Of a DNA stretch of 64,000 nt, positions 18,571 through 27,948 are shown piece after piece. Each line of letters opens with the position of its first letter. Positions within the stretch are counted from its first letter, which is position 1. The notes under the pieces are model-generated. The model was given only the letters and a program-made list of their open reading frames with translations, was not told where the DNA came from and ran no database searches. Source of the DNA: an uncultured Pelagibacteraceae bacterium (lineage in GTDB: Bacteria > Pseudomonadota > Alphaproteobacteria > Pelagibacterales > Pelagibacteraceae); assembly GCA_902547535.1 (NCBI GenBank), contig CACCOB010000001.1, positions 248,001-312,000 on the forward strand, given 5' to 3'. A program made the position numbers and the translations under genes.

Positions 18571-19674
18571 ATGGATGATGTAGTTATAGTTGGTGGAGGT
18601 ATTATAGGTGCTGCTACGGCTTACTTTATGTCTTTAGAAGGTCGAAAAGTAAAGGTAATTGAAAGAGACCCTACTTATAAAACCGCTTCATTTCCACTTT
18701 CATTAGGTGGTTTTAGAAGACAATTTTATCAAAAAGAAAATATTCTTTTAGGAAAATTTGCTAGAGAGTTTATTTTTAAAATTCCTGAATTACTTAAAAC
18801 ACAAAAAAATCCAAACCCAACAGCTAGTATGGTCCCAAATGGATACTTATTGATGTTTGGACCAGAACACGCAGAAGAACAATACAGAGCTTTACAGAAT
18901 CATAAAGAGTGTGATGCTGGCACAAAAAATATTAAGGGCTCTGAATTAAATAAAATTTTTCCATATATAAATAATGAAGGAATAGAAACAGCCACATACA
19001 CTGATAACAAAAGTGAGGGATGGATAGATCCTTTTATGTTTCATAGCGCATTAAAAAGTAAGGCTTTAGAGCTTGGTGCTGAATTTATAAAAGGTGAAGT
19101 TAAAGATTTATCCGAACTGAATGCAAAAACAATTATTTCTGCGGCAGGTTGTTGGACAAAAGAACTGCTATCGGATATCCCAGTGGAACCACAAAAACAT
19201 ACAGTTTTTAGAGTCAAATGTCCTAAGCATTTTCCTGATATGCCATTGACTGGAGATTTAACTACTGGTGTTTATTGGAGACCAGAGGGAAAGGAATTTC
19301 TAGCTGGTTCACCGATATCTGTATTCGATGCAAAAGATTTAGAACCTGAATGGAATGATTTTGAGGAACTAGTTTGGCCTGCTCTAGCAAAAAGAGTTCC
19401 AGCTTTTGAAGAACTTAAATTAACAGGGGGATGGGCAGGATTTTATGATTGCAATAAGTTAGATAACAATGCAGTTGTTGGAAAACATCCAAAGTATGAA
19501 AATGTTTATTTAGCCTCTGGATTTACAGGCAGAGGTTTAATGCAAGCTCCGGGTATTGGTAGAGCACTTACTGAGTTAATAACAACCGGTAGCTATCAAT
19601 CAATAGATATAAGTGTTTTTGGTGTTGAGAGAGTTTTAAAAAGTAATGCTAGACCTGAACCTTACGTATTATAA
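18571..19674 (+). CDS. FAD-dependent oxidoreductase, DAO/FOXRED1-like
   Basis: DVVIVGGGIIGAATAYFMSLEG..., GGWAGFYDCNKLDNNAVVGKHPKYENVYLASGFTGRGLMQAPGIGRALTELI. Confidence 0.87.
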   Translation: MDDVVIVGGGIIGAATAYFMSLEGRKVKVIERDPTYKTASFPLSLGGFRRQFYQKENILLGKFAREFIFKIPELLKTQKNPNPTASMVPNGYLLMFGPEHAEEQYRALQNHKECDAGTKNIKGSELNKIFPYINNEGIETATYTDNKSEGWIDPFMFHSALKSKALELGAEFIKGEVKDLSELNAKTIISAAGCWTKELLSDIPVEPQKHTVFRVKCPKHFPDMPLTGDLTTGVYWRPEGKEFLAGSPISVFDAKDLEPEWNDFEELVWPALAKRVPAFEELKLTGGWAGFYDCNKLDNNAVVGKHPKYENVYLASGFTGRGLMQAPGIGRALTELITTGSYQSIDISVFGVERVLKSNARPEPYVL

Positions 19675-19848
19675 TTTTTTAACATAATAGCCTAGAAAAC
19701 CATTAAAAGTAGATACAGCAAAAATTAATAATTGTCCTTTAAATGAATAAAATTCAAAAGATGGATAGAAACTTATGCCAATAGAAAAAAAAAGATAAGT
19801 TAAAATAAAAGGTTTGTAAAACTTTTTAAAAAAATAAATAATTTTCAT
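19669..19848 (-). CDS. 59-aa predicted membrane peptide (not in supplied ORF track)
   Basis: MKIIYFFKKFYKPFILTYLFFSIGISFYPSFEFYSFKGQLLIFAVSTFNGFLGYYVKKL*; ATG directly follows the stop codon of the upstream EamA gene (stop 19851-19849, ATG 19848). Confidence 0.5.
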   Translation of the reverse strand: MKIIYFFKKFYKPFILTYLFFSIGISFYPSFEFYSFKGQLLIFAVSTFNGFLGYYVKKL

Positions 19849-20697
19849 TTACTTTCTTGTTGCAATATAAACACCTATTGTTGCTAAAACAAAACCTATT
19901 ACATCTATATTTGATAGTTTTTCTCCCAGAAATAAATAAGCCATGACAGCTGTTGTAGGAGGAACAAGAAAAAATAATGTTGAAGTCTTATTTACTGAAC
20001 CTGCCTTTATTAAAAACATTAAAATTGTAAAAGCTCCAAAAGACACTAGTATAATCTGATGTGTCATTCCTAATATGAAACCTGTTGAAAAGTTAATATA
20101 TGGAGCTTCTAAAAATGATATTAAAATCAAATTAAAAACAAAGCCACCAAATGCTTGAAAACCATTATTTACTGATAAAGGAACATTCCCACTTAATTTT
20201 TTTTGCCATAAGGTCCCTGTAGTGATTGCTGTAAGGGCAATAAAACAAGTAATAATTCCATCTTTAGGAAACTCATTTCTAAAATCAATTCCAAGTACCA
20301 ATAAAGAACCAACAAATCCAAAAAATATACCAACCCACTGCCTCCATCCAATAACTTCCTTATAAATTGGACCTGATAATAAATTTGTTAATATAGGTTG
20401 TAGAGTAACAATTAATGCGACTACGCTTGCAGGAACCCCCACATGAAAGGCGTACCAACAACCACCAAGATACAATCCATGAAACAATACGCCTGTAGTA
20501 ATACTTTCTAGGACATATCTTATTTTTTTAAAAATTATTTCTTTTTTAAATAATGCAAATATAAAAAATCCTATGGTTACAATTCCAAATCTAAAAGCAA
20601 GTGCTGCAAATGGAGATGCGTTCTGAACTATAATATCACCTGATATAAATGCAGATGACCACAATAGTATAAATAGCAAAGGAAAGGTTTTTATCAT
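19849..20697 (-). CDS. EamA/DMT family transporter
   Basis: LFILLWSSAFISGDIIVQNASPFAALAFRF..., YLFLGEKLSNIDVIGFVLATIGVYIAT. Confidence 0.87.
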   Translation of the reverse strand: MIKTFPLLFILLWSSAFISGDIIVQNASPFAALAFRFGIVTIGFFIFALFKKEIIFKKIRYVLESITTGVLFHGLYLGGCWYAFHVGVPASVVALIVTLQPILTNLLSGPIYKEVIGWRQWVGIFFGFVGSLLVLGIDFRNEFPKDGIITCFIALTAITTGTLWQKKLSGNVPLSVNNGFQAFGGFVFNLILISFLEAPYINFSTGFILGMTHQIILVSFGAFTILMFLIKAGSVNKTSTLFFLVPPTTAVMAYLFLGEKLSNIDVIGFVLATIGVYIATRK

Positions 20698-20731
20698 TAT
20701 AAAGGATTTATATTGTCATAAATTTTTTTAA

Positions 20732-21739
20732 TTAAATTTTGACAAGCATTTTACCAGTATTTTTTCCTTTTAATAAATCTATAAATGATTTTGGGGCCTT
20801 CTCAATTCCTGAATAAATAGTTTCTTTAAATTTTATTTCACCTTTAGATAACCATTTCAACATATCAGTTTCAAATGGTTCTCTTTCATTCTCATGATCA
20901 AATATTAAAAATCCTTTTATGGTAAGTCTTTTAACAAGTACATGTGCCATGTTTTTTATTCCAGATCCTGGTGTTGTTACGTTCATCTGAGAAATTCTAC
21001 CACAAACTACTATACGACCAAAATTTTTCATTTGGAAAATTGCAGATTCCAAAAAATCACCTCCAACATTATCAAAATAAAGATCAAATCCATCAGGACA
21101 TATTTCTTTTAAATGTAACACAAGGTTTTCTACCTTTTTATAATTGAAAGCATAATCAACTTTTAATTCGTTTTTTAACCAATCAACTTTTTCATCGGAA
21201 CCTGTGCTAGCAATAACTTTACAACCAAGATTTTTTGCAATTTGACAAACTGTGGAACCGACGCTCCCTCCAGCTGAAGATACTAAAACTGACTGACCAG
21301 CTTTTAATTCTCCATGTTTGAATAGTCCAATATATGCAGTATGTCCAGTCATACCAAGAGGACCTAAATAAGATTGTATGGGCATATCAATAGGTTTTAG
21401 CTTTTTTAGTTTATCAGCATTGCAAACAAAATTATCTCTCATACCGTAGTTGCTAAATACTAAATCTCCAACATTAAAACTTTTATCATTTGAAATCTCT
21501 ACTTTACCAATTGCATACCCTTCCATTTCTTCGCCAATCTTAAATGGTGGTTTATAATTTTTTCTTTCGGTCATTCTTGCTCTCATATACGGATCAACTG
21601 ATAACCATGAATTTGATACTAAAATATTTTTTTCCTTATTAATTGATATTTCTTTTGATTTTATTTCAAAATCGGTTTCTTTTGGTAAGCCAGTTGGAAT
21701 ATAATTTTTTAAAGCTACATATTTGCTGATTATAGCCAC
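20732..21739 (-). CDS. NADP-dependent oxidoreductase, zinc-independent MDR family (CurA/leukotriene B4 dehydrogenase-like)
   Basis: SVDPYMRARMTERKNY, GMTGHTAYIGLFKHGELKAGQSVLVSSAGGSVGSTVCQIAKNLGCKVIASTGSDEK. Confidence 0.9.
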   Translation of the reverse strand: MAIISKYVALKNYIPTGLPKETDFEIKSKEISINKEKNILVSNSWLSVDPYMRARMTERKNYKPPFKIGEEMEGYAIGKVEISNDKSFNVGDLVFSNYGMRDNFVCNADKLKKLKPIDMPIQSYLGPLGMTGHTAYIGLFKHGELKAGQSVLVSSAGGSVGSTVCQIAKNLGCKVIASTGSDEKVDWLKNELKVDYAFNYKKVENLVLHLKEICPDGFDLYFDNVGGDFLESAIFQMKNFGRIVVCGRISQMNVTTPGSGIKNMAHVLVKRLTIKGFLIFDHENEREPFETDMLKWLSKGEIKFKETIYSGIEKAPKSFIDLLKGKNTGKMLVKI

Positions 21740-21740
21740 T

Positions 21741-22319
21741 TTAAAATCCCCAAATATTATTTAATGTTGCCTCGCGCCTACATGCTTTTTTATATCTTAA
21801 ATAATTAACAAAATTTATTTGGTAATAATCTTGGTGAAATGCTTCAGCTTTATAAAATTTTTCAAATTTTCTAACATAGGTTACGACTTTTTTTTCAAAT
21901 TTTTTTTCTATTTCCTTAATACTATTTTCTATTAAATCTTTTTGTTTCTTATTTTGATAAAATGCTACTGATCTATAGCTATATCCTTTGTCACAAAACT
22001 GTCCTGCAGCATCAAATGGATCGATATTTACCCAGAATTCTTCTAAAAGTTTTTCATAGCTAACTACTTCAGGAATATATATCACTTCAATAACTTCAAA
22101 ATGGCCCGTATTTCCATATGTGACTTCTTTATAGGTCGGATTTTCTGTAGTTCCACCTGAATACCCAGAAATAACTTTTGAAACACCTAGAATATTTTCA
22201 AATGATTCTTCCATGCACCAAAAACACCCACCAGCAAAATATGCTCTTTCAAAATTTGGTGAGTTTGCAAAGCTCGTTGAAGAGAGTAATAAGAAAATTA
22301 TTGATAAGAGTTTTTTCAT
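21741..22319 (-). CDS. msrA: Peptide-methionine (S)-S-oxide reductase, secreted
   Basis: Signal peptide, AYFAGGCFWCMEESFENILGVSKVISGYSGG, HQDYYQ. Confidence 0.95.
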   Translation of the reverse strand: MKKLLSIIFLLLSSTSFANSPNFERAYFAGGCFWCMEESFENILGVSKVISGYSGGTTENPTYKEVTYGNTGHFEVIEVIYIPEVVSYEKLLEEFWVNIDPFDAAGQFCDKGYSYRSVAFYQNKKQKDLIENSIKEIEKKFEKKVVTYVRKFEKFYKAEAFHQDYYQINFVNYLRYKKACRREATLNNIWGF

Positions 22320-22359
22320 TAAAGGTAGCTATCTGGTTTATTTATAGCTTACCTTTAAT
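22318..22359 (-). promoter_or_regulatory. Imperfect inverted repeat overlapping the msrA start codon
   Basis: attaaaggtagctat (22318-22332) vs atagcttacctttaat (22344-22359): 15 paired positions with one bulge, 11-nt loop. Confidence 0.5.
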
Positions 22360-22376
22360 GAATTATATTTAAAACT

Positions 22377-23576
22377 CTATTTTTTTTGATATTTTGCCGC
22401 TTCTTCAGATCCGCCAGTCGCACTTCCTTTACTGTAAGAATGTGCACCCATACCTGCTAATTGTCCATCCTTAACAATAAGGTATTGGTTACGTATTTCA
22501 CGACCTTCAAAGAAACATTCTAAAATTTCTCTAACACCATCAGCATATCTAGCTTGTGCTGAAAGAGAAGTTCCAGAAGTGTGAGGTGTCATTCCATGAT
22601 TTGGCATCGTTCTCCAAACATGATCATTTGGTGCTGGTTGTGGAAACCATACATCACCAGCGTATCCACTTAATTGACCACTTTTTAATGCTTTAGCAAT
22701 AGCGTCTCTGTTACAAATTTTACCTCTAGCAGTATTTACAATGTATGCACCTTTTTTCATTTTACTAATCATTGCATCATCAAATAAATTTTCTGTTTCA
22801 GGGTGTAGCGGACAGTTAATGGTTACTACATCACAAACTTTAACCATTGATTCTACTGTTTCATGGAAAGTCAAATTTAATTCTTTTTCTACTGTCTCAG
22901 GCAATCTATGTCTATCAAAGTAATGAAGATGAACGTCAAAAGGTTTCATTTTTCTTAAAGCATCTAGTCCAATTCTTCCAGCTGCAACAGTTCCAATATG
23001 CATACCTTCAACGTCATATGATCTTTGAACAGCATCTGCAATGTTCCAACCACCTTCATTAACAATTCTATGTTGATTATGGTAATCTCTTACCAACGAT
23101 ACAATCATCATTACAATATGTTCGGCAACAGATCTTGAGTTACAGAATGTGACCTCTACAACATCAATTTTATTATCCATTGCTGCTTGAAGATCTACAT
23201 GGTCTGACCCAATTCCTGCAGTGACTGCCATTTTCAAATTTTTTGCTTTTGCAATTCTTTCTTTAGTTAAATAATAAGGGAAAAAAGGTTGAGAAATTAC
23301 AATATCTGCATCCACAATATGTTTGTCAGCCTCGCATCCTTCACCATCTTTACTATTTGTTACAATTAGCTCGTGGCCATTGCTCTCCAAAAATTTTCTT
23401 AATCCTAACTCTCCAGATACACAACCTAGTAATTCTCCTGGTGTAAAATCTCTACCTTTTGGACTTGGCAAAGTCATTCCATCAGGGTATTTTTCTAGTT
23501 TTGGAAGGTCCGATAAGGCGTATGACTTAGGCATACCACCTTTAGGATCATCATATAAAACACAAAGTACTTTCAT
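22377..23576 (-). CDS. fdh: NAD-dependent formate dehydrogenase
   Basis: MKVLCVLYDDPKGG..., TAGIGSDHVDLQAAMD, VTFCNSRSVAEHIVMMIVSLVRDY, NTARGKICNRDAIAKALKSGQLSGYAGDVWFPQPAPNDHVWRTMPNHGMTPHTSGTSLSAQARYADG. Confidence 0.95.
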   Translation of the reverse strand: MKVLCVLYDDPKGGMPKSYALSDLPKLEKYPDGMTLPSPKGRDFTPGELLGCVSGELGLRKFLESNGHELIVTNSKDGEGCEADKHIVDADIVISQPFFPYYLTKERIAKAKNLKMAVTAGIGSDHVDLQAAMDNKIDVVEVTFCNSRSVAEHIVMMIVSLVRDYHNQHRIVNEGGWNIADAVQRSYDVEGMHIGTVAAGRIGLDALRKMKPFDVHLHYFDRHRLPETVEKELNLTFHETVESMVKVCDVVTINCPLHPETENLFDDAMISKMKKGAYIVNTARGKICNRDAIAKALKSGQLSGYAGDVWFPQPAPNDHVWRTMPNHGMTPHTSGTSLSAQARYADGVREILECFFEGREIRNQYLIVKDGQLAGMGAHSYSKGSATGGSEEAAKYQKK

Positions 23577-23673
23577 TTTATCTCCTAATATTTAAGTTTA
23601 AAATTTCTCTCTATAGATATTTTCTAAACAAAGTTTAGCACAATTGGAACATCAATCAAATGAATAGTAAATG

Positions 23674-24135
23674 TTAAGGATATTTCTTTTGAGCAACAAA
23701 TTTATTTAGAAGAATTCCAAATACTATTATTATCAGACATCCAGATAGTATTGGGGACAAAAGATATTCAAACGATACTGAGCCTAATATGACTATAATG
23801 GGGTTTCCCCCTGCAGGCGGATGAGTTACGTCCAAAAATATCATTAATCCAACTCCAAAACCTACAGCCAAAGGTATCATTATATAAATAGGTAAGGGAA
23901 TATAATTATAAAATAAAATTCCAATAGCAGAAGTAACTAGGTGACCAAATAATATATTTTTTGGTTTAGCAAAAGGACTTTCAGGATAGCCATACAAAAG
24001 AACCATTGAAGATCCAAATGAAGCTATTAAAAAAAGACCATAATTAGTTTTATATGTTAATAATGTTAGAACTCCAATTGTTATTGTGGAAAAAGCCAAA
24101 GCCAAAAGTGATTGATAGATTTTATCTTTTTTCAT
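23674..24135 (-). CDS. HPP family membrane protein
   Basis: ASFGSSMVLLYGYPESPFAKPKNILFGHLVTSAIG, DVTHPPAGGNPIIVI. Confidence 0.87.
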   Translation of the reverse strand: MKKDKIYQSLLALAFSTITIGVLTLLTYKTNYGLFLIASFGSSMVLLYGYPESPFAKPKNILFGHLVTSAIGILFYNYIPLPIYIMIPLAVGFGVGLMIFLDVTHPPAGGNPIIVILGSVSFEYLLSPILSGCLIIIVFGILLNKFVAQKKYP

Positions 24136-24530
24136 TTATTAAATAATCTTTTTAAAGCTTTAATTGGTAGTGTTATACATTCTTTTCTTTTAAAATTTTT
24201 TGTATTAAAAATTTTTTTAAAATCTTTCCATTCATTTGGAAAAGAAATATCTTGTTTATCATTGTATTGTTCTACTAGTTTAAAGAAGCCCTTAATTTTA
24301 TCCTTACTTTTCATCTTAAAATTTTTTGTAGCTAAATTTGCTGATGCATTACAATATATACATGATTGAGACTGATACGAAAAATCTTTTATAACATTGT
24401 CTTTTATAATCAAAAAAATTTCAATCTCATCACCACAAATTTGACTTTTATATTTTGTAGAATGAGTACAGTTATGAATATGTTTATTGTTTTTGGCATC
24501 AGAAGCTATTTTTAAAATATTAATATCCAT
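24132..24530 (-). CDS. Fe-S cluster scaffold-like protein (SufU/IscU N-terminal family)
   Basis: Three conserved Cys regions: QICGDEIEI, SCIYCNASANLAT, RKECITLPIKALKRL. Confidence 0.75.
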   Translation of the reverse strand: MDINILKIASDAKNNKHIHNCTHSTKYKSQICGDEIEIFLIIKDNVIKDFSYQSQSCIYCNASANLATKNFKMKSKDKIKGFFKLVEQYNDKQDISFPNEWKDFKKIFNTKNFKRKECITLPIKALKRLFNK

Positions 24531-24608
24531 TAGTTTAAGTATTTATTTGATTGTTATTATACAAATTTATATTTATATTTTTATACTTCTTAAATAAAAA
24601 AATAGCAT

Positions 24609-25514
24609 ATGCTAAATTTAAAAAATTCTAAAGCAGCCATTCCAATTGTATTAATAGCGGGTATTTTTTGGTCATTTGGTCCATATGTTGTAAGGCACAT
24701 CGATCAACCTGAAACGGTTCCGTGGCAATATTTATTTACGAGAGGAATAGTTATTTTTCTTTTGCTTAATATGTATTTGTTCCTAGAAGAAGGAAAAGGG
24801 TTTTATAAAAATTATTATAAAGTTGGTATATCAGGTCTAATTGGAGGTATTGGTCTTGGAACCGCAATGATAACATTTATATGGTCAATTACTAATACGA
24901 CAGCAGCTATCACTTTACTTTGTCTTGCCGCAATGCCATTTATAACTGCCTTATTAGGATTTTTATTTTTAAGAGAAAAAATTTCATTAACAGTATGGAT
25001 TGCGATTGTAGTTGCGGCAGCAGGTATATGTATAATGGCTTTAGACAATTCTGGGAAAAATTCAATGCTCGGGCTTGTGTTTGGACTTATTTCTGCATTA
25101 GGTTTTTCAATATTTTCTGTTTCACTTAGGTGGAGAAAAGAAACACCAAAATTTACAACTGTAGCCTTTGCAGGATTATTCTGTTTCATTTTTTCTGCTG
25201 TAATGCTTGAGATGAACAACGCTAATTTTTTATCTACTGGAAAAAATGAAGCATTATTTGCTACTCATGGAACTCTAGTATGCATGGGTTTGATTTTGTA
25301 TTCAATTGGATCAAAAAATATTCCAGCAGCTGATCTAACATTACTCTCACTTACTGAGGTAATAGGTGGAATATTCTGGGTGTGGCTACCATGGATGGGA
25401 ATTAATGAAGTCCCATCAACGAATACTATTATTGGTGGATTTTTTATTTTTATGTCAATTTTTTACTACAGCCTCATTATGCAGTCTAATAGAAGATTTA
25501 TAGGTTTAAATTAA
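24609..25514 (+). CDS. EamA/DMT family transporter
   Basis: GIFWSFGPYVVRHID..., LGFLFLREKISLTVWIAIVVAAAGICIMAL, duplicated EamA halves. Confidence 0.87.
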   Translation: MLNLKNSKAAIPIVLIAGIFWSFGPYVVRHIDQPETVPWQYLFTRGIVIFLLLNMYLFLEEGKGFYKNYYKVGISGLIGGIGLGTAMITFIWSITNTTAAITLLCLAAMPFITALLGFLFLREKISLTVWIAIVVAAAGICIMALDNSGKNSMLGLVFGLISALGFSIFSVSLRWRKETPKFTTVAFAGLFCFIFSAVMLEMNNANFLSTGKNEALFATHGTLVCMGLILYSIGSKNIPAADLTLLSLTEVIGGIFWVWLPWMGINEVPSTNTIIGGFFIFMSIFYYSLIMQSNRRFIGLN

Positions 25515-25515
25515 A

Positions 25516-26631
25516 ATGAATAATGAAAAAGTAATTGTTAATAGTTGGAATGAATGGGATCCATTGAAACATGTAATAGTAGGTAAAGCAGATGGTACAT
25601 GTATACCTGCCCCTGAGCCAGCCCTAGACGCCAAAGTTCCTGAAGATAGTGATATGAGAGGTCAATTTGGACCTCGTACTAAAGATACCGTTGATAAAGC
25701 TAACCAACTATTAGATGATTTTTCAGATATTTTAAGAAAAAGAGGAATTATAGTTGATAGACCAGATCCAATTAATTTCAATCAAAAAACATCGACACCA
25801 GACTGGGAAGCAGAGACGATGTTTGGATGTATGCCCCCAAGAGATGTATTGTTAACTGTTGGTAATGAAATTTTAGAAGCTACTATGAGTTATCGGTGTA
25901 GATGGTTTGAATATTTATGCTATAGACCTTTGCTAAAGAGATACTACAATTCTGATCTGAATATGAGACATGAGTCTGCGCCTAAACCAAGATTAACTGA
26001 CGATGATTATCGAAAAGATTATCTTTCAGATAAAATTGGTATTCAAAAAAGATTAGAATGGACTGAAAAAAAATATTTTGTAACTACTGAAGAGGAGCCA
26101 TTATTTGATGCTGCTGATGTTTTAAGATTTGGTAAGGATTTAGTTGTTCAGCACGGTTTTACAACAAATTTAAAAGGAATTGATTGGTTAAAAAGACATT
26201 ACAAAGATCATAGAGTGCATGCTGTTAATTTTCCAGGTGACCCATATCCTATTCATATAGATGCAACCTTTACACCTATAAAAGAGGGCTTGATAATCAA
26301 CAATCCTCAAAGAAGACTTCCTAAAGCGCAAAGAAAATTATTTGAAGATAATGACTGGGAAATAGTTGACAGCGCTCAACCAGCGCACAACGAACCACCA
26401 CCTTTATGCTATTCTTCAACTTGGTTATCAATGAATGTGCTAGTTTTAGACTCTAAAACTGTGTGCGTTGAAAAAAGTGAAATATATCAAGCAGAACAGC
26501 TTGATAAATTAGGAATGGAGGTTCTTCCTATTGAATTAAGAGATGCTTATGCATTTGGAGGTGGACTGCATTGCTGTACAGCTGATGTATATCGAGAGGG
26601 TGAATTAAAAGATTATTTTCCAAAGCAATAA
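25516..26631 (+). CDS. Glycine/related amidinotransferase (AGAT family)
   Basis: VNSWNEWDPLKHVIVGKAD..., PYPIHIDATFTPIKEGLIINNP, WLSMNVLVLDSKTVCVEKSE, catalytic-Cys region FGGGLHCCTADVYREG. Confidence 0.9.
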   Translation: MNNEKVIVNSWNEWDPLKHVIVGKADGTCIPAPEPALDAKVPEDSDMRGQFGPRTKDTVDKANQLLDDFSDILRKRGIIVDRPDPINFNQKTSTPDWEAETMFGCMPPRDVLLTVGNEILEATMSYRCRWFEYLCYRPLLKRYYNSDLNMRHESAPKPRLTDDDYRKDYLSDKIGIQKRLEWTEKKYFVTTEEEPLFDAADVLRFGKDLVVQHGFTTNLKGIDWLKRHYKDHRVHAVNFPGDPYPIHIDATFTPIKEGLIINNPQRRLPKAQRKLFEDNDWEIVDSAQPAHNEPPPLCYSSTWLSMNVLVLDSKTVCVEKSEIYQAEQLDKLGMEVLPIELRDAYAFGGGLHCCTADVYREGELKDYFPKQ

Positions 26632-26633
26632 TT

Positions 26634-27680
26634 GTGGCTGAAATAAAAACAAAAAGAGAAAGAGTAAAATTTGCATCAGATAATGTTACTGGCGCTTGCC
26701 CAGAAGTTTTGGATGCAATTCTTAAAGCTAATAACGAAGACAGAACCCCTTATGGTAATGATGAGTTATCAAAAAGCCTGCAAAAAAAATTTTCCGAAAT
26801 TTTTGAAAAAGAAGTAACAGTCTTTCCTACAGCGTCAGGAACAGCTGCAAATGCTTTAGCTTTATCAACTATGACACCCTCTTTTGGAAATATATACTGC
26901 CACAGACTTTCACATATTAATGTAGATGAATGTGGAGCACCTGAATTTTATACTGGTGGAGCTAAGTTAGTTAATCTTGATGGAATTAATGGTAAAATTA
27001 TTCCTGAAGATTTAGATGATAATATATCTGGCAAAGGAATTGTTCATCACACGCAGCCTTCATCAGTTAGTATTACACAGCTTTGTGAAACAGGTGTGGC
27101 TTATCAATTAGATGAAATTAAAAAAATATCAGAAATTGCACATAAACATAAACTAAATATCCATATGGATGGTGCAAGGTTTGCAAATGCATTAGTTTCA
27201 TTAAACTGTTCTGCTGCAGAAATGACTTGGAAATCTGGTATTGATGTTCTGTCATTCGGCGCTACTAAAAATGGATGTTTTGCAGCCGAGGCAATTATTT
27301 TTTTTAATCAAGATTTAGTAGGTAACTTACCTTTTTTAATGAAACGAGCAGGTCATTTACTATCAAAAATGCGTTTTGTATCTGCACAATTAGATGCTTA
27401 TATATCAAATGAAGTATGGTTAAAAAATGCAAAACATGCGAATGCTATGGGAAAAAAGTTAAGCGAGGGTTTGCAGTTGCACAAAAATATTGAATTAGCG
27501 TTCCCAACAGATGCAAACGAGGTTTTCGTTAAAATACCAAAAAATATAATCGATAAATTTAATTCGTATGGTTACAAAATTAACGATGAGGAATGGGAGA
27601 ATAAAGCAGTTAGGTTAGTTACCGCATGGAATACAGACCCATCTGATGTTGATTCATTTTTAAGTATAATTAAATCTTAG
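26634..27680 (+). CDS. Low-specificity threonine aldolase / beta-eliminating lyase family (GTG start)
   Basis: FASDNVTGACPEVLDAILKANN..., FPTASGTAANALAL, IHMDGARFANALVSL, FGATKNGCFAAEAIIFF. Confidence 0.88.
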   Translation: MAEIKTKRERVKFASDNVTGACPEVLDAILKANNEDRTPYGNDELSKSLQKKFSEIFEKEVTVFPTASGTAANALALSTMTPSFGNIYCHRLSHINVDECGAPEFYTGGAKLVNLDGINGKIIPEDLDDNISGKGIVHHTQPSSVSITQLCETGVAYQLDEIKKISEIAHKHKLNIHMDGARFANALVSLNCSAAEMTWKSGIDVLSFGATKNGCFAAEAIIFFNQDLVGNLPFLMKRAGHLLSKMRFVSAQLDAYISNEVWLKNAKHANAMGKKLSEGLQLHKNIELAFPTDANEVFVKIPKNIIDKFNSYGYKINDEEWENKAVRLVTAWNTDPSDVDSFLSIIKS

Positions 27681-27681
27681 T

Positions 27682-27909
27682 TTAACTAGGGTTTTCTCTT
27701 AGAAAGTTAATATAGTTTACTACTTCATCAAATCTTTCATCCTCAATATCTTTATAACTTGCATTAAATTTACTCTTTACACAAATTGCAACATGAGCAT
27801 AAGGATTTCGTCCTTTGGGATGATTAGGATGTTCTGGAAGTTGTCCTTCCAAATAATCGCCAGCTTCCTGAATAATTTTCCAGAGTTTACTAGCGTTTTC
27901 TTTATTCAT
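27682..27909 (-). CDS. Small conserved protein with an ORF6C-like pattern
   Basis: GRNPYAHVAICVKSKFNASYKDIEDERFDEVVNYINFLREN; convergent to upstream gene with a 1-nt gap. Confidence 0.55.
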   Translation of the reverse strand: MNKENASKLWKIIQEAGDYLEGQLPEHPNHPKGRNPYAHVAICVKSKFNASYKDIEDERFDEVVNYINFLRENPS

Positions 27910-27948
27910 TATTCTACTTTGTTTTATTTTAGTATATTTAAATTAAAA

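Noticed and set aside
23323-23595. 90-aa plus-strand ORF opposite fdh N-terminus
   Set aside because: Antisense shadow of a highly conserved, less AT-rich gene.
24112-24369. 85-aa plus-strand ORF opposite the SufU-like gene
   Set aside because: Antisense; the minus-strand gene has conserved Cys motifs.
24815-25219. 134-aa minus-strand ORF opposite the EamA transporter
   Set aside because: Fully antisense to a convincing transporter gene; composition is a mirror of the TM coding strand and no family is recognisable.
27793-27948. N-terminal extension of the 2-hydroxyacid dehydrogenase ORF
   Set aside because: Overlaps the convergent small gene on the other strand and a better ATG at 27949 begins the conserved protein.
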